From Rhizosphaericola mali (lineage in GTDB: Bacteria > Bacteroidota > Bacteroidia > Chitinophagales > Chitinophagaceae), in assembly GCF_004337365.2 (NCBI RefSeq), contig NZ_CP044016.1:992001-1056000 (forward strand): 64,000 nucleotides of DNA. The letters are read 5' to 3'. Positions within the stretch are counted from its first letter, which is position 1. Each line of letters opens with the position of its first letter. Made by a program: the position numbers and the translations under genes. Under the pieces are notes generated by a model, which was not told the origin of the DNA, ran no database searches, and saw only the letters and a program-made list of their open reading frames with translations. This document shows positions 1 through 8,492 of this stretch, one piece after another.

Positions 1-2
1 TT

Positions 3-1025
3 ATGAAAAGGGGTTTAATCTTAACAGGTATTGCAATTGCTGCATTAAGCAGTTGTACTGTTGTTTATCAGAATCCTGCAGCCGGAACTGGAAGCACATA
101 TGCCTCCAATGGACAATATAATCGCTCTCAACAGAATTATAACCAATATGGCAATAGCAATGATGTGGTGGTAGATGACGATACAACTGGAGGTGATAAT
201 GAGCCATTGATTGATTTCAATAATAATTATTATAACAATGGATATGTTTATAATCCATATTATTATGGATCAGGCTTTTATGCCGGTGATCCTTTTTGGG
301 GAGTAGGGTTATATCCTGGTTGGTCTTACGGTATGGGTTATTCTCCATTTGGTTGGGGGATAGGCATTGGTTATGGTTGGGGTGGCTATTATGGCTGGGG
401 AAGTATGTATTACGGTTGGGGTGGTATGTACGGATGGCCTGGATATTACGGTTGGGGCTCTGGATGGGGCTGGGGCGGCGGCTATTGGGGCGGCGGCGGA
501 TACTATTCTCCATATGTAGTTCGTAATGGTTTTGCTAGAGGTAGTCGCGGATTCACTTCTAGAGGAGGCTCGGGTAATAGTTTTGCAAGGGGTAATAATG
601 TTGCAGGTTTCAATAGAGCGGGTGGCAGAAGTTTTAATCGTGGTGGCAATAATTTATTCGTCAGAAATATTTCCTCTAATGCTAGTAATAATCGTCTGAT
701 TAGCAACAATGGATTTAATAGATCTTCTCGTATTGTTAACCAAGGTGGAGGGTCGTCATTTAGTCGTTTTAGTAATTCCAATGGTTCATTCACAAGGGCA
801 AGTGGATTTAATAGGAGTTTTAATAATAATTCCGGATCATTTAGTAGAAGTCAACAGTCTTTCTCGAGACCAATGAATCAACAATCTTTCCAAAGGAGTA
901 GTGCACCTTCTTTTAATAGTGGAGGTCGTAGCTTTGGTGGAGGTGGATTCGGTGGCGGTGGTCGTAGTTTTGGCGGCGGCGGTGGATTTGGAGGAGGCCG
1001 CGGCGGCGGTGGTGGTAGAAGATAA
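3..1025 (+). CDS. Glycine-rich surface lipoprotein
   Basis: The 340-residue protein opens with a short hydrophobic signal peptide ending in a lipobox (LSSC, Cys about residue 18), so it should be lipid-anchored. After an Asn/Gln-rich stretch, residues about 75-170 are extremely rich in Gly, Tyr and Trp (repeated YGWG-type units). Residues about 175-340 are Ser/Asn/Arg/Gly-rich with FNR and RSF units, ending in runs of glycine with arginine. No enzymatic domain is visible. Such low-complexity Gly/Tyr/Arg proteins in Bacteroidota are usually unannotated cell-surface proteins; a matrix or adhesive role would be inference. The start lies two bases from the window edge, but the signal peptide supports it. 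A terminator follows directly. Confidence 0.75.
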   Translation: MKRGLILTGIAIAALSSCTVVYQNPAAGTGSTYASNGQYNRSQQNYNQYGNSNDVVVDDDTTGGDNEPLIDFNNNYYNNGYVYNPYYYGSGFYAGDPFWGVGLYPGWSYGMGYSPFGWGIGIGYGWGGYYGWGSMYYGWGGMYGWPGYYGWGSGWGWGGGYWGGGGYYSPYVVRNGFARGSRGFTSRGGSGNSFARGNNVAGFNRAGGRSFNRGGNNLFVRNISSNASNNRLISNNGFNRSSRIVNQGGGSSFSRFSNSNGSFTRASGFNRSFNNNSGSFSRSQQSFSRPMNQQSFQRSSAPSFNSGGRSFGGGGFGGGGRSFGGGGGFGGGRGGGGGRR

Positions 1026-1050
1026 AATAATTATTGAGATTCTATAAAAA

Positions 1051-1087
1051 AGAGTGTAATCATTAACATGATTACGCTCTTTTTTTG
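1051..1087 (+). terminator. Rho-independent terminator
   Basis: A 13-bp stem (AGAGTGTAATCAT with ATGATTACGCTCT, one G-T pair) and a TAAC loop are followed by seven T. It ends the glycine-rich lipoprotein transcript. Confidence 0.85.
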
Positions 1088-1170
1088 TAAAATAATTTTA
1101 TATGACATAAAAATGACAATTTTCTTGCATTTTTATGACAATTGGTTATATTTACATAAAAATTGCGTGT

Positions 1171-1602
1171 ATGAACAATTTCATTAAAAATAAAAGACAA
1201 ACTGTATTATTGGGTGTCTTTGTGTTTGGTTTGCTAGTTATTACTGCATCTTATAAAAATGCAACACCTCCTGGATTTAAAAATTTAAAAGTTTTACCTA
1301 CGACGATTAGTAGAGATAGTTTGCATGATTTAATGGAGGGATATAGTGCGGCATTAGGTGTAAAATGTGGCTATTGTCATGCTAAAAGTAGTTCAGATCC
1401 TAAAAGGTTGGACTTTGCAAGTGATGATGTTATTCAAAAAACATATGCACGCCATATGATCACAATGACACAAAACATAAATAAAAACGAATTTAATTTT
1501 GAAAAATCAAATCGACCAGACACAATAAACATTGTAACTTGTGGAACTTGCCATCGTGGAAATAAAGATCCAGAGGCATTTGTGGCACCTGAAAAAGATT
1601 AA
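1171..1602 (+). CDS. Membrane-anchored c-type cytochrome, reaction-centre-cytochrome-like
   Basis: The 143-residue protein has one N-terminal hydrophobic segment (about 11-26) that acts as signal or anchor, and two CxxCH haem-binding motifs, C66-G-Y-C-H70 and C124-G-T-C-H128. The segment before the first motif (NLKVLP..ISRD.L...M....ALGVKCGYCH) matches the Bacteroidota family related to the photosynthetic reaction-centre cytochrome subunit (CytoC_RC). It should carry two covalent haems outside the cytoplasmic membrane and transfer electrons; its partner is unknown. The ATG at 1171 is preferred over one 36 bases upstream because it puts the basic MNNFIKNKR just before the hydrophobic segment. 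Confidence 0.85.
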   Translation: MNNFIKNKRQTVLLGVFVFGLLVITASYKNATPPGFKNLKVLPTTISRDSLHDLMEGYSAALGVKCGYCHAKSSSDPKRLDFASDDVIQKTYARHMITMTQNINKNEFNFEKSNRPDTINIVTCGTCHRGNKDPEAFVAPEKD

Positions 1603-1624
1603 TATTTAATATTTGAAGTTCACC

Positions 1625-1660
1625 AAAAAAAGCCATTCAATTAGTATTGAGTGGCTTTTT
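1625..1660. terminator. Bidirectional terminator between cytochrome and panC
   Basis: A 10-bp stem (GCCATTCAAT with ATTGAGTGGC, one wobble) is flanked by A7 on the left and T5 on the right, so it can act on both convergent genes. Confidence 0.8.
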
Positions 1661-1672
1661 AATTTTTTAAAT

Positions 1673-2521
1673 CTAATCAATCAGTATATTATCGATTAAT
1701 CTTACGCCTTCGATCCATGCGGCGATTAAGATAATGGATGGTGTATCTTTTATCCAAATTGGTAAAGACTGTAAATCTTCTTGTTGTGCCAACTCGATAT
1801 AATCTATTTTTTCAAAACCGTTATTTAAAAGCGTGTCTTCTGCATCCTTTTTTAAAGTTTCAAATGTGTTTTTTGAAATATTTGATTTTATTTTTTCTAA
1901 TACTCTAATGATCGTTAATGCATGATCTAAATTTTCTTGATTTAATCTTGCATTGCGACTAGAAAGAGCTAGCCCAGCTTGTGATCTTTTTATTGGAAGC
2001 ATGATCAATTCTGTGTCCAGGTTTTGCAATTGAATCATTTTTTTTAAAACCATTACTTGCTGATAATCCTTTTGTCCCATGAATAGTTTATCAGGAAGAA
2101 CGATGCGAAGAAGTCTTTCCACGACTTGGCACACACCCTGAAAATGGCCAGGTCGGAATGCGCCTTCCAAGAGGTTTTCAATATTTCCGAGGTCATAATG
2201 CGTTTTTAATTCCATGCCGTCGGGGTACATTTCTGCCACACTTGGTAGAAATAAGACATCACAATGATTTTTTTCTAACAATTCAATATCTGCATCTATG
2301 GTTATCGGATATTTTTCAAAATCATTTTTATCATTGAATTGTGTTGGATTAACAAATATGCTGCAAATTAGAAAGTCGGATTGTGTTTTCCCAAATTCGA
2401 TGAGGGATATGTGACCTTCATGTAAAGCTCCCATAGTAGGGACAAAGCCAACGGATTTTCCTTTTTCTTTTTGTATGGAGATATAGTTTTGAATATCCGC
2501 AACTTTTTTGAAAATGATCAT
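1673..2521 (-). CDS. panC: Pantothenate synthetase (pantoate--beta-alanine ligase)
   Basis: PanC condenses pantoate and beta-alanine with ATP in the cytoplasm, the last step of pantothenate (vitamin B5, CoA precursor) synthesis. The 282-residue product shows PTMGALHEGH near residue 28, FVNPTQF, RPGHFQGV, GQKDYQQ and LALSSRN, all signatures of the family's nucleotidyl-transferase fold, and its length is normal. The start is set at MIIFKKV (2521); an upstream in-frame extension of 40 residues would run into the divergent promoter region. It is divergent from the glycogen-synthase-like gene, an arrangement I recall from other Bacteroidota but have not checked. Confidence 0.96.
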   Translation of the reverse strand: MIIFKKVADIQNYISIQKEKGKSVGFVPTMGALHEGHISLIEFGKTQSDFLICSIFVNPTQFNDKNDFEKYPITIDADIELLEKNHCDVLFLPSVAEMYPDGMELKTHYDLGNIENLLEGAFRPGHFQGVCQVVERLLRIVLPDKLFMGQKDYQQVMVLKKMIQLQNLDTELIMLPIKRSQAGLALSSRNARLNQENLDHALTIIRVLEKIKSNISKNTFETLKKDAEDTLLNNGFEKIDYIELAQQEDLQSLPIWIKDTPSIILIAAWIEGVRLIDNILID

Positions 2522-2579
2522 TTTAATTAATTTAATTGGACCACAATAATACGACAATCTGTATTCCAATGATTTTTCG

Positions 2580-2587
2580 TACCTTTG
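2580..2587 (+). promoter_or_regulatory. Bacteroidota -7 promoter element
   Basis: TACCTTTG matches the TAnnTTTG consensus of the primary sigma factor in this phylum. It lies about 40 bases before the glycogen-synthase-like start codon. No clear -33 TTTG was found at the usual spacing. Confidence 0.55.
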
Positions 2588-2628
2588 CTGCCTGTTTTTA
2601 AGGTTTGAATACCAAATAGGTAAAAGAA

Positions 2629-3450
2629 ATGTCTGATACAAAAAAACGTATTTTATTTATAGCTACAGAAATGTCACCATATTTAGAATTGACTGAATAT
2701 GCTGAGATTATCAACAAATTAGCTATTAAAAGCAACGATTCTGGCTTTGAAGTGAGGTGTATCATGCCTCGATTTGGCATCATAAATGAACGCCGCCACA
2801 GATTACATGAAGTTGTTAGATTGTCTGGAATCAATGTCTCTGTCAACGGTGATGATTATCCTCTTCAGATTAAAGTTGCCTCCTTGCCGAATGCAAGATT
2901 ACAAGTTTATTTTTTAGATAACGAAGATTTTTTCAAAAGAAAATCTTTGTTTCATGATGAAGAAGAAAATTGGTTTGATGACAATGATCTGAGAACTATA
3001 TTTTTCTGTAAAGGTGCATTGGAAACAGTGAAAAAGTTTGGATGGCCTCCAGATATTATTCATTGTAGTGGATGGATGAGCAGTTTAGTGCCTTTATATT
3101 TGAAAACTACGTACAAAAAAGAACCTGTTTTTGCTCACAGTAAAGTAATTTACACTTTAGGTGCTCCAATATTTGAAGAAACATTGGGTGCTGATTTTGT
3201 AAAACATGCACATATTTCAGCGGCAATAAAAGCCAAAGATTTGGAGCCATTTAAACCTGCTGACAATCACAGTATGTTGCGTGGTGGTGCTACTCATTCA
3301 GATGCCGTTATATTTGGTTCCGATGCTGTAGAAGAGTCTTTAATTACGGAATTTAGTAAAGCTAAAGGCAAAAAATTATTGACCTTCCCAGGATGGGACA
3401 GTGATCTAACAGAATATATCAATCTTTACAATGAATTGACAGAAGATTAG
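2629..3450 (+). CDS. Glycogen/starch-synthase-like protein, N-terminal domain only
   Basis: The 273-residue protein resembles the N-terminal Rossmann half of GT5 glycogen/starch synthases (ILFIATEMSPYLELTEYAEIINKLA, PDIIHCSGWMSSLVPLYLK). Full enzymes are about 470-500 residues; the C-terminal GT-B domain is absent here. The ADP-glucose-binding KxGGLxDV motif expected near the N terminus reads LELTEYAEI instead. It is therefore probably not a working glycogen synthase, although the frame is intact, so it looks like a maintained protein rather than a pseudogene. It is divergent from panC. Its role is unknown. Confidence 0.75.
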   Translation: MSDTKKRILFIATEMSPYLELTEYAEIINKLAIKSNDSGFEVRCIMPRFGIINERRHRLHEVVRLSGINVSVNGDDYPLQIKVASLPNARLQVYFLDNEDFFKRKSLFHDEEENWFDDNDLRTIFFCKGALETVKKFGWPPDIIHCSGWMSSLVPLYLKTTYKKEPVFAHSKVIYTLGAPIFEETLGADFVKHAHISAAIKAKDLEPFKPADNHSMLRGGATHSDAVIFGSDAVEESLITEFSKAKGKKLLTFPGWDSDLTEYINLYNELTED

Positions 3451-3569
3451 AATATTATTTGATTTTTGTAAGATATTTTGTTGTTAATTTACAACCCAAA
3501 ATATTAAAACAAATTAAGTATTGTTGGACATGTATTTGTTCCGCAATTAAAAAATTCTAAAACAAAATT

Positions 3570-4823
3570 ATGCCTTACTTTTTCACTTCTGAAAGTGTGT
3601 CAGAAGGACATCCAGACAAAGTTGCAGATCAGATTTCTGATGCATTAATTGATAATTTTTTAGCTTTTGATAATTCTAGTAAAGTAGCTTGTGAGACTTT
3701 GGTTACTACTGGTCAAGTTATTTTGGCCGGAGAGGTAAAATCCAATACTTATTTAGATGTACAAAAAATCGCAAGAGAAGTAATCGCAAAAATTGGTTAC
3801 ACTAGAAGTGAATATATGTTTGATGCAAATAGTTGTGGTATTTTATCCGCAATTCATGAGCAATCTGCGGATATAAACCAAGGTGTTGATAGAAAAACAA
3901 AAGAAGAGCAAGGTGCTGGAGACCAAGGTATGATGTTTGGTTACGCTACTAATGAAACGGATAATTATATGCCGCTTGCATTAGATTTGGCGCATACGCT
4001 TTTGAAAGAATTGGCAGTTTTGAGAAGAGAAAATAATGAAATCAAGTATTTGCGTCCTGATGCAAAAAGTCAAGTGACATTAGAATACAATGATGACAAC
4101 AAACCTTCTCGTATTGATACGATTGTAATCTCTACACAGCATGATGATTTTGATGCGAATGATGATGCAATGTTGGAAAAAATCAAAAATGATATCATTA
4201 ATATTCTTGTTCCAAGAGTTAAAGAAAAATATCCAAAATATACCGCTCTGTTCAACGACAATATTAAATACCATATCAACCCAACAGGTAAATTTGTAAT
4301 CGGTGGACCACACGGAGATACAGGTCTAACTGGTAGAAAAATTATCGTAGATACTTACGGTGGTAAAGGTGCTCATGGTGGTGGTGCATTTAGTGGAAAA
4401 GATCCAAGTAAAGTAGATCGGTCTGCGGCTTATGCAACACGTCATATTGCTAAAAACTTAGTTGCTGCGGGTATTGCTGACGAAGTTTTGGTACAAGTTT
4501 CTTATGCTATCGGTGTTGCAGAACCAACGGGTATTTATGTAAATACTTACGGTACATGCAAAGTGAACAAAACTGATGGTGAAATTGCTCAATTGGTAGG
4601 TCAGATATTTGACATGCGTCCTTACTTTATAGAAGAACGTTTGAAATTAAGAAATCCGATCTATAGTGAAACAGCAGCTTACGGTCACATGGGTAGAGAT
4701 TCAGAAAGTGTAACAAAAACATTCGAAGCTCCAGACGGAACTAAGATTTCTAAAGATGTAGAATTATTTACTTGGGAAAAGCTCGATTATGTCGATAAAA
4801 TCAAAGAAGCTTTTGCTAAATAA
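3570..4823 (+). CDS. metK: S-adenosylmethionine synthetase
   Basis: MetK makes S-adenosylmethionine from methionine and ATP in the cytoplasm, supplying methyl groups for the cell. The 417-residue protein has the N-terminal [15 protein letters not shown] motif, the [12 protein letters not shown] signature and the [19 protein letters not shown] phosphate-binding loop, all intact. Length is slightly above the usual 385-400 residues, from a family-typical insert in the middle. A strong terminator follows, so it is probably monocistronic. No SAM-responsive riboswitch could be recognised upstream. Confidence 0.97.
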   Translation: MPYFFTSESVSEGHPDKVADQISDALIDNFLAFDNSSKVACETLVTTGQVILAGEVKSNTYLDVQKIAREVIAKIGYTRSEYMFDANSCGILSAIHEQSADINQGVDRKTKEEQGAGDQGMMFGYATNETDNYMPLALDLAHTLLKELAVLRRENNEIKYLRPDAKSQVTLEYNDDNKPSRIDTIVISTQHDDFDANDDAMLEKIKNDIINILVPRVKEKYPKYTALFNDNIKYHINPTGKFVIGGPHGDTGLTGRKIIVDTYGGKGAHGGGAFSGKDPSKVDRSAAYATRHIAKNLVAAGIADEVLVQVSYAIGVAEPTGIYVNTYGTCKVNKTDGEIAQLVGQIFDMRPYFIEERLKLRNPIYSETAAYGHMGRDSESVTKTFEAPDGTKISKDVELFTWEKLDYVDKIKEAFAK

Positions 4824-4848
4824 ATAATTAAAAAATTAAATATTCTTT

Positions 4849-4880
4849 AGACCTCCTGATTATCAGGAGGTCTTTTATTT
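4849..4880 (+). terminator. Terminator after metK
   Basis: An 11-bp perfect stem (AGACCTCCTGA with TCAGGAGGTCT, loop TTA) is followed by a T-rich tract. Confidence 0.9.
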
Positions 4881-4915
4881 TAGTAATTTTATATCAGATT
4901 GAAAAGGCAGGATTT

Positions 4916-5482
4916 ATGCAAAATATAGAACCATTTTACAATTGGCGACATTTGTACACAGCAGAAGAGGATGAGCGTTCCCCATTTTTTGGAAGGATTT
5001 ATAGCGAATTTGAATATTCACAAACGGTTTACAATTACTATATCCATCCGCAATGGGATGAGTTTGGAAGTAAGACTTTGTATTTGAAAATATTATTCAT
5101 CGATTATGATCAAGGCTTTACGATTATTGAATTGATAGGAGAGTGGAATGATGCGATTGAAGATGATATAATGACATTGAAAAGAGAATTGATTGACAAT
5201 ATGTTACATCATGGTATTTTTCATTTCATTTTAATTGGAGAAAATGTTTTCAATTATCATAGTGGAGATCTTGATTATTATGAAGAATGGTATGAGGAAG
5301 TTGCTGAGGAGAATGGTTGGATTGTGCTTTTGAATATGTCGGAAGCCGCATTGCAAGACTTTAAAAAACGCAAGGTTCAATATTATATCGAGTTGATGGA
5401 TATTGATAACTGGCGTATTTATAAACCCGAACATTTATTTCAATTGATTAATGATAAAATAAATAGCCGATTGAATGAATAA
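4916..5482 (+). CDS. Conserved hypothetical protein
   Basis: The 188-residue soluble protein is rich in aromatic and acidic residues (FYNWRHLY, YEEWYEEV) with no signal peptide or membrane segment. I do not recognise a named domain. The even codon use, the uninterrupted frame and its place 26 bases ahead of the DUF2851 gene on the same strand suggest a real gene, probably cotranscribed with it. No catalytic motif is evident. Confidence 0.7.
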   Translation: MQNIEPFYNWRHLYTAEEDERSPFFGRIYSEFEYSQTVYNYYIHPQWDEFGSKTLYLKILFIDYDQGFTIIELIGEWNDAIEDDIMTLKRELIDNMLHHGIFHFILIGENVFNYHSGDLDYYEEWYEEVAEENGWIVLLNMSEAALQDFKKRKVQYYIELMDIDNWRIYKPEHLFQLINDKINSRLNE

Positions 5483-5508
5483 TTTCTAACCTCCCAAACG
5501 AACTGCTT

Positions 5509-6774
5509 ATGACTGAAAAACTCCTACAATTTATCTGGCAACATCAATTTTATAATTTTATAAATCTCAAAACAATTGATGACGAGCCGTTGACTATTAT
5601 AAAAAGAGGTAGTTTAAATGATAATCAAGGGCCTGATTTTATAAATGCAAAAATTCAAATTTCTGACACTTTATTTGTCGGAAATATTGAATTGCATATT
5701 CATACTTCCGATTGGGAAAAACATCGTCATAGTCAAGATGAAAATTATAGTAATGTGATTTTGCATGTTGTGTGGATGATAGATAAAAACATTTATTTGC
5801 CTTTTCCTACATTAGAATTACAGCCTTTGGTTTCCATGCATTTATTGGCAAAATATGAAAATTTAATGCTTGCAAATGCTTCCAATATTTCTTGCGAAAA
5901 TTATTGGCATCAAATAGAATTATTTACTTGGGAAAATTGGTTAGAACGATTGACATTCGAAAGATTAGAATATAAATACGAGCATATTATATCCAAATTG
6001 TCGCAATACAATAACGATTGGGCAGAAATCTTTTGGCATGCTATTGCATATAATTTTGGATTAAAAGTAAATGCGGAAGCATTTGAATTACTTGCAATTT
6101 CACTACCTAATAAGATTCTTTCCCATTTACGAAACAATATCAAATCTGTAGAAGCTCTTTTATTTGGACAGGTAAATATGCTTCAATCTTTAGAAAATGA
6201 TGATAATCAATTGCAATTATTTCAAGAGTATTCGTATTTAAAAAAGAAATATAATTTAACTCCAGTTCATATAAATATCCAATTATTACGGATGCGTCCA
6301 ACAAATTTTCCAACTTTAAGATTGGCGCAATTGGCAGACTTGATCGTCAAACAAACCTTTCTATTTTCTAAAATTTTAGAGGCAAATACAGTAAAAGATG
6401 TATATAAATTATTTGACGTGGAAGCTTCCAATTATTGGAACAATCATTTCGTATTTGGAAAGATATCCGAACAAGTAAGTTCTAAAAAATTAGGACGAGG
6501 TATGAAGGATAATATTGTCATAAATACTGTTATTCCTTTTGTATTTAGTTATGGAAAATTTATGGGAATTGATGCTTATACAACAAAAGCTTTAGATTGG
6601 TTGGCAGTAATTTCTGCGGAAAAAAATCAAATTACTGCGCACTGGAATAATTTGCCATTTAAATTGAATATAAATGCGGGTAATTCGCAATCGCTCATTC
6701 ATTTATACAAAAACTATTGTATTCCAAAAAAATGTCTTTCTTGTGCAATTGGATTACAAGTTTTGAAAAAGTAA
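5509..6774 (+). CDS. DUF2851 family protein
   Basis: The 421-residue protein matches the Bacteroidota DUF2851 family as I remember it. Supporting segments are the N-terminal LLQFIWQHQFYN, the NDNQGPDFINAKIQI...GNIELHIHTSDWEKHRHSQDENYSNVILHVVW block (residues about 38-90), and a C-terminal CIPKKCLSCAIG cysteine cluster. The acidic/histidine-rich N-terminal block looks like a nuclease or metal-binding core, and the C-terminal CxxC pair could bind metal; both are inference. It lacks a signal peptide and should be cytoplasmic. It follows a hypothetical gene by 26 bases. Confidence 0.85.
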   Translation: MTEKLLQFIWQHQFYNFINLKTIDDEPLTIIKRGSLNDNQGPDFINAKIQISDTLFVGNIELHIHTSDWEKHRHSQDENYSNVILHVVWMIDKNIYLPFPTLELQPLVSMHLLAKYENLMLANASNISCENYWHQIELFTWENWLERLTFERLEYKYEHIISKLSQYNNDWAEIFWHAIAYNFGLKVNAEAFELLAISLPNKILSHLRNNIKSVEALLFGQVNMLQSLENDDNQLQLFQEYSYLKKKYNLTPVHINIQLLRMRPTNFPTLRLAQLADLIVKQTFLFSKILEANTVKDVYKLFDVEASNYWNNHFVFGKISEQVSSKKLGRGMKDNIVINTVIPFVFSYGKFMGIDAYTTKALDWLAVISAEKNQITAHWNNLPFKLNINAGNSQSLIHLYKNYCIPKKCLSCAIGLQVLKK

Positions 6775-6800
6775 AAGGTAATCGATCGTGATGACCTTTT
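6773..6800. terminator. Hairpin between convergent genes
   Basis: An 11-bp stem with one mismatch (AAAAGGTAATC with GATGACCTTTT) begins in the DUF2851 stop codon. A/T flanks on both sides let it serve the convergent lipase gene too. Confidence 0.6.
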
Positions 6801-6813
6801 ACTTTTAGTCTAT

Positions 6814-8205
6814 TTATTGAAGTTGACTCAATAATTTGGCATGTTCTAGATATAATGGAGTGACATCTTTTATCGTCAATCCAACAATATCAAAATGATC
6901 ATACCCATTAAATAATTCTGCATACCAAGTTCCTTTCTCTATGGACATATTTGGAGTATAGTCAACCGTTTTACTACCAATAGGTCCGCGCATACTGTAT
7001 GTATTTGCTAAGCCATCATTTGCCCACCATTTTTTATCAATGATAACTCCTGCATTTGCACTCGCATTTGAGTTTGTGTAATTTCCAACACCTGGAGGTA
7101 ATGGCCATGCGTATGGATATACCAAAGGAATACATGGAGCAAACATAGTCAGTTTAGGATATTCCCAACCAGTAAGTATACCTGTATTGGTTGCTTTGGT
7201 ACAAAGTGCAAAATAATAAACGTCTGGAGAGGTTGTTGCGAATTCGTTTAACTCCATGGCTCCTTTAATACTTAGATCATAAGCTCCCTCATCTTGTGAC
7301 GCCCATAATTTGCTTTGTCCGATTTTATTTACATAGGAGAGAAACGATTCATTAGGATCTCTATTCATACCCCATTGTTCTATATCAAAATTGTATAATA
7401 CCTTATCAATACCAGTAGTATTGGAAAGATTTGCTAGGGAAATAGCAACATCTTTTACTAATTTAACAATCCCTGTTCCTAGTGTGTTTTCTAGTGATGT
7501 TCCACTGTTTGGCGTAGAAATAGTTGTAATACTTTTCACCCAACCTTTTCTATTGCCATCAAAAATCGGAGCATGTCCATCAATGGATCGTTCTATCACG
7601 CTACCTTTTTCTAATAATCCCAATAAATACCTTATTGTTTGTCCACCCATGCTATGACCAATAAGGTGTATTGGATGGTTTTTATCCCATTCAGGATATA
7701 ATCCTGGATAAGTTTTTCCCACTTTTTGTAAATGACCAAATTTATCAGAATGCGCTTTTCCATAATCGACACTTCCTCCTTTAATTTGGTAAAATAATTC
7801 GATCGCTCTATCATAATTACTACTAATAGGACCTACATTAGATGTATAAGTTGGATAGCCATTAGACTTTAGTATTTCTTGTAAGTCTTTAAAACCTCCT
7901 CCCCAATATTTCAATCCAAGGAGTTCTTCTCTTCCAAATCCGAATAATCCTTGTGTAAATACTATTGGAATTTTGGTTCCGTTTGCAGCAACTGTACTTG
8001 CTTTGTTGACAACTGCGAAAGAAGATGCACTATAGGCTCTTAAGCTGGTTGTTGGATCAACTTTCACAGCTTCTTTTTGTTCTGTGGATGCAGTTGTGGT
8101 AGAAAATTTTTCTTCTATGATTTCTTTTTTTTGACAGGAAAATGAAAATCCTAAAAGAGTACAGATTCCCATAAATTGCGTATAACGCAGGATGGATTTT
8201 TTCAT
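6814..8205 (-). CDS. Secreted lipase, family I.5/I.6-like (zinc-type triacylglycerol lipase)
   Basis: This is a lipoprotein lipase-fold hydrolase that should act on acyl esters outside the cytoplasm. Numbered from MKKSIL, the signal peptide ends in a lipobox (FSFSC). The nucleophile is Ser185 in GHSMGGQ, with Asp397 (NDGLANT) and His437 (GYDHFDIVG) completing the triad. The blocks FGREELLGLKYWGG, VGPISSNYDRAIELF and DYGKAHSDKFGH match Geobacillus/Staphylococcus thermostable lipases. Three of their zinc ligands are conserved (Asp132, His152, His158); the fourth, Asp in the FKLDQWG block, aligns with Glu276 here. Length (463) includes a Ser/Thr/Glu linker after the lipobox. An alternative ATG lies 12 bases upstream. 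Confidence 0.9.
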   Translation of the reverse strand: MKKSILRYTQFMGICTLLGFSFSCQKKEIIEEKFSTTTASTEQKEAVKVDPTTSLRAYSASSFAVVNKASTVAANGTKIPIVFTQGLFGFGREELLGLKYWGGGFKDLQEILKSNGYPTYTSNVGPISSNYDRAIELFYQIKGGSVDYGKAHSDKFGHLQKVGKTYPGLYPEWDKNHPIHLIGHSMGGQTIRYLLGLLEKGSVIERSIDGHAPIFDGNRKGWVKSITTISTPNSGTSLENTLGTGIVKLVKDVAISLANLSNTTGIDKVLYNFDIEQWGMNRDPNESFLSYVNKIGQSKLWASQDEGAYDLSIKGAMELNEFATTSPDVYYFALCTKATNTGILTGWEYPKLTMFAPCIPLVYPYAWPLPPGVGNYTNSNASANAGVIIDKKWWANDGLANTYSMRGPIGSKTVDYTPNMSIEKGTWYAELFNGYDHFDIVGLTIKDVTPLYLEHAKLLSQLQ

Positions 8206-8440
8206 ATAGCTAAACATTTATTGTTTCAAAAGTTCTAGATAATTTGAAATTAAACTGTCTGGCGAATTGGGTATTTATAGCAATCGTTATTTTGGCGAAT
8301 TTTTCAATTCTAAGCTAAAAATATTCAATTAAAATATATATGAAAAAAAAATATTTGTTTTTTTAGGTGAAATGTAAATTTATTTGACTTAGATTAAATA
8401 AAGGTCGAACTAACAAGTTTTATACAAAAAATTAGTATAA

Positions 8441-8471
8441 AAAATCCCGAAGTGTTCAACTTCGGGATTTT
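8441..8471 (-). terminator. Terminator after deoxyhypusine-synthase-like gene
   Basis: A perfect 11-bp stem (AAATCCCGAAG with CTTCGGGATTT) is followed on the minus strand by T-rich sequence. Confidence 0.88.
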
Positions 8472-8492
8472 TATTAAAAAGTAAAATCTCCA

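Noticed and set aside
503-793. 96-residue minus-strand frame in the glycine-rich gene
   Set aside because: Leu/Pro-rich translation is the complement of the Gly/Arg/Asn repeats; no independent support.
3451-3569. Possible SAM riboswitch before metK
   Set aside because: No SAM aptamer motif could be traced in this 119-base gap.
8206-8440. Gap upstream of the lipase as a small gene or RNA
   Set aside because: No frame, hairpin or promoter match could be supported apart from the neighbouring terminator.
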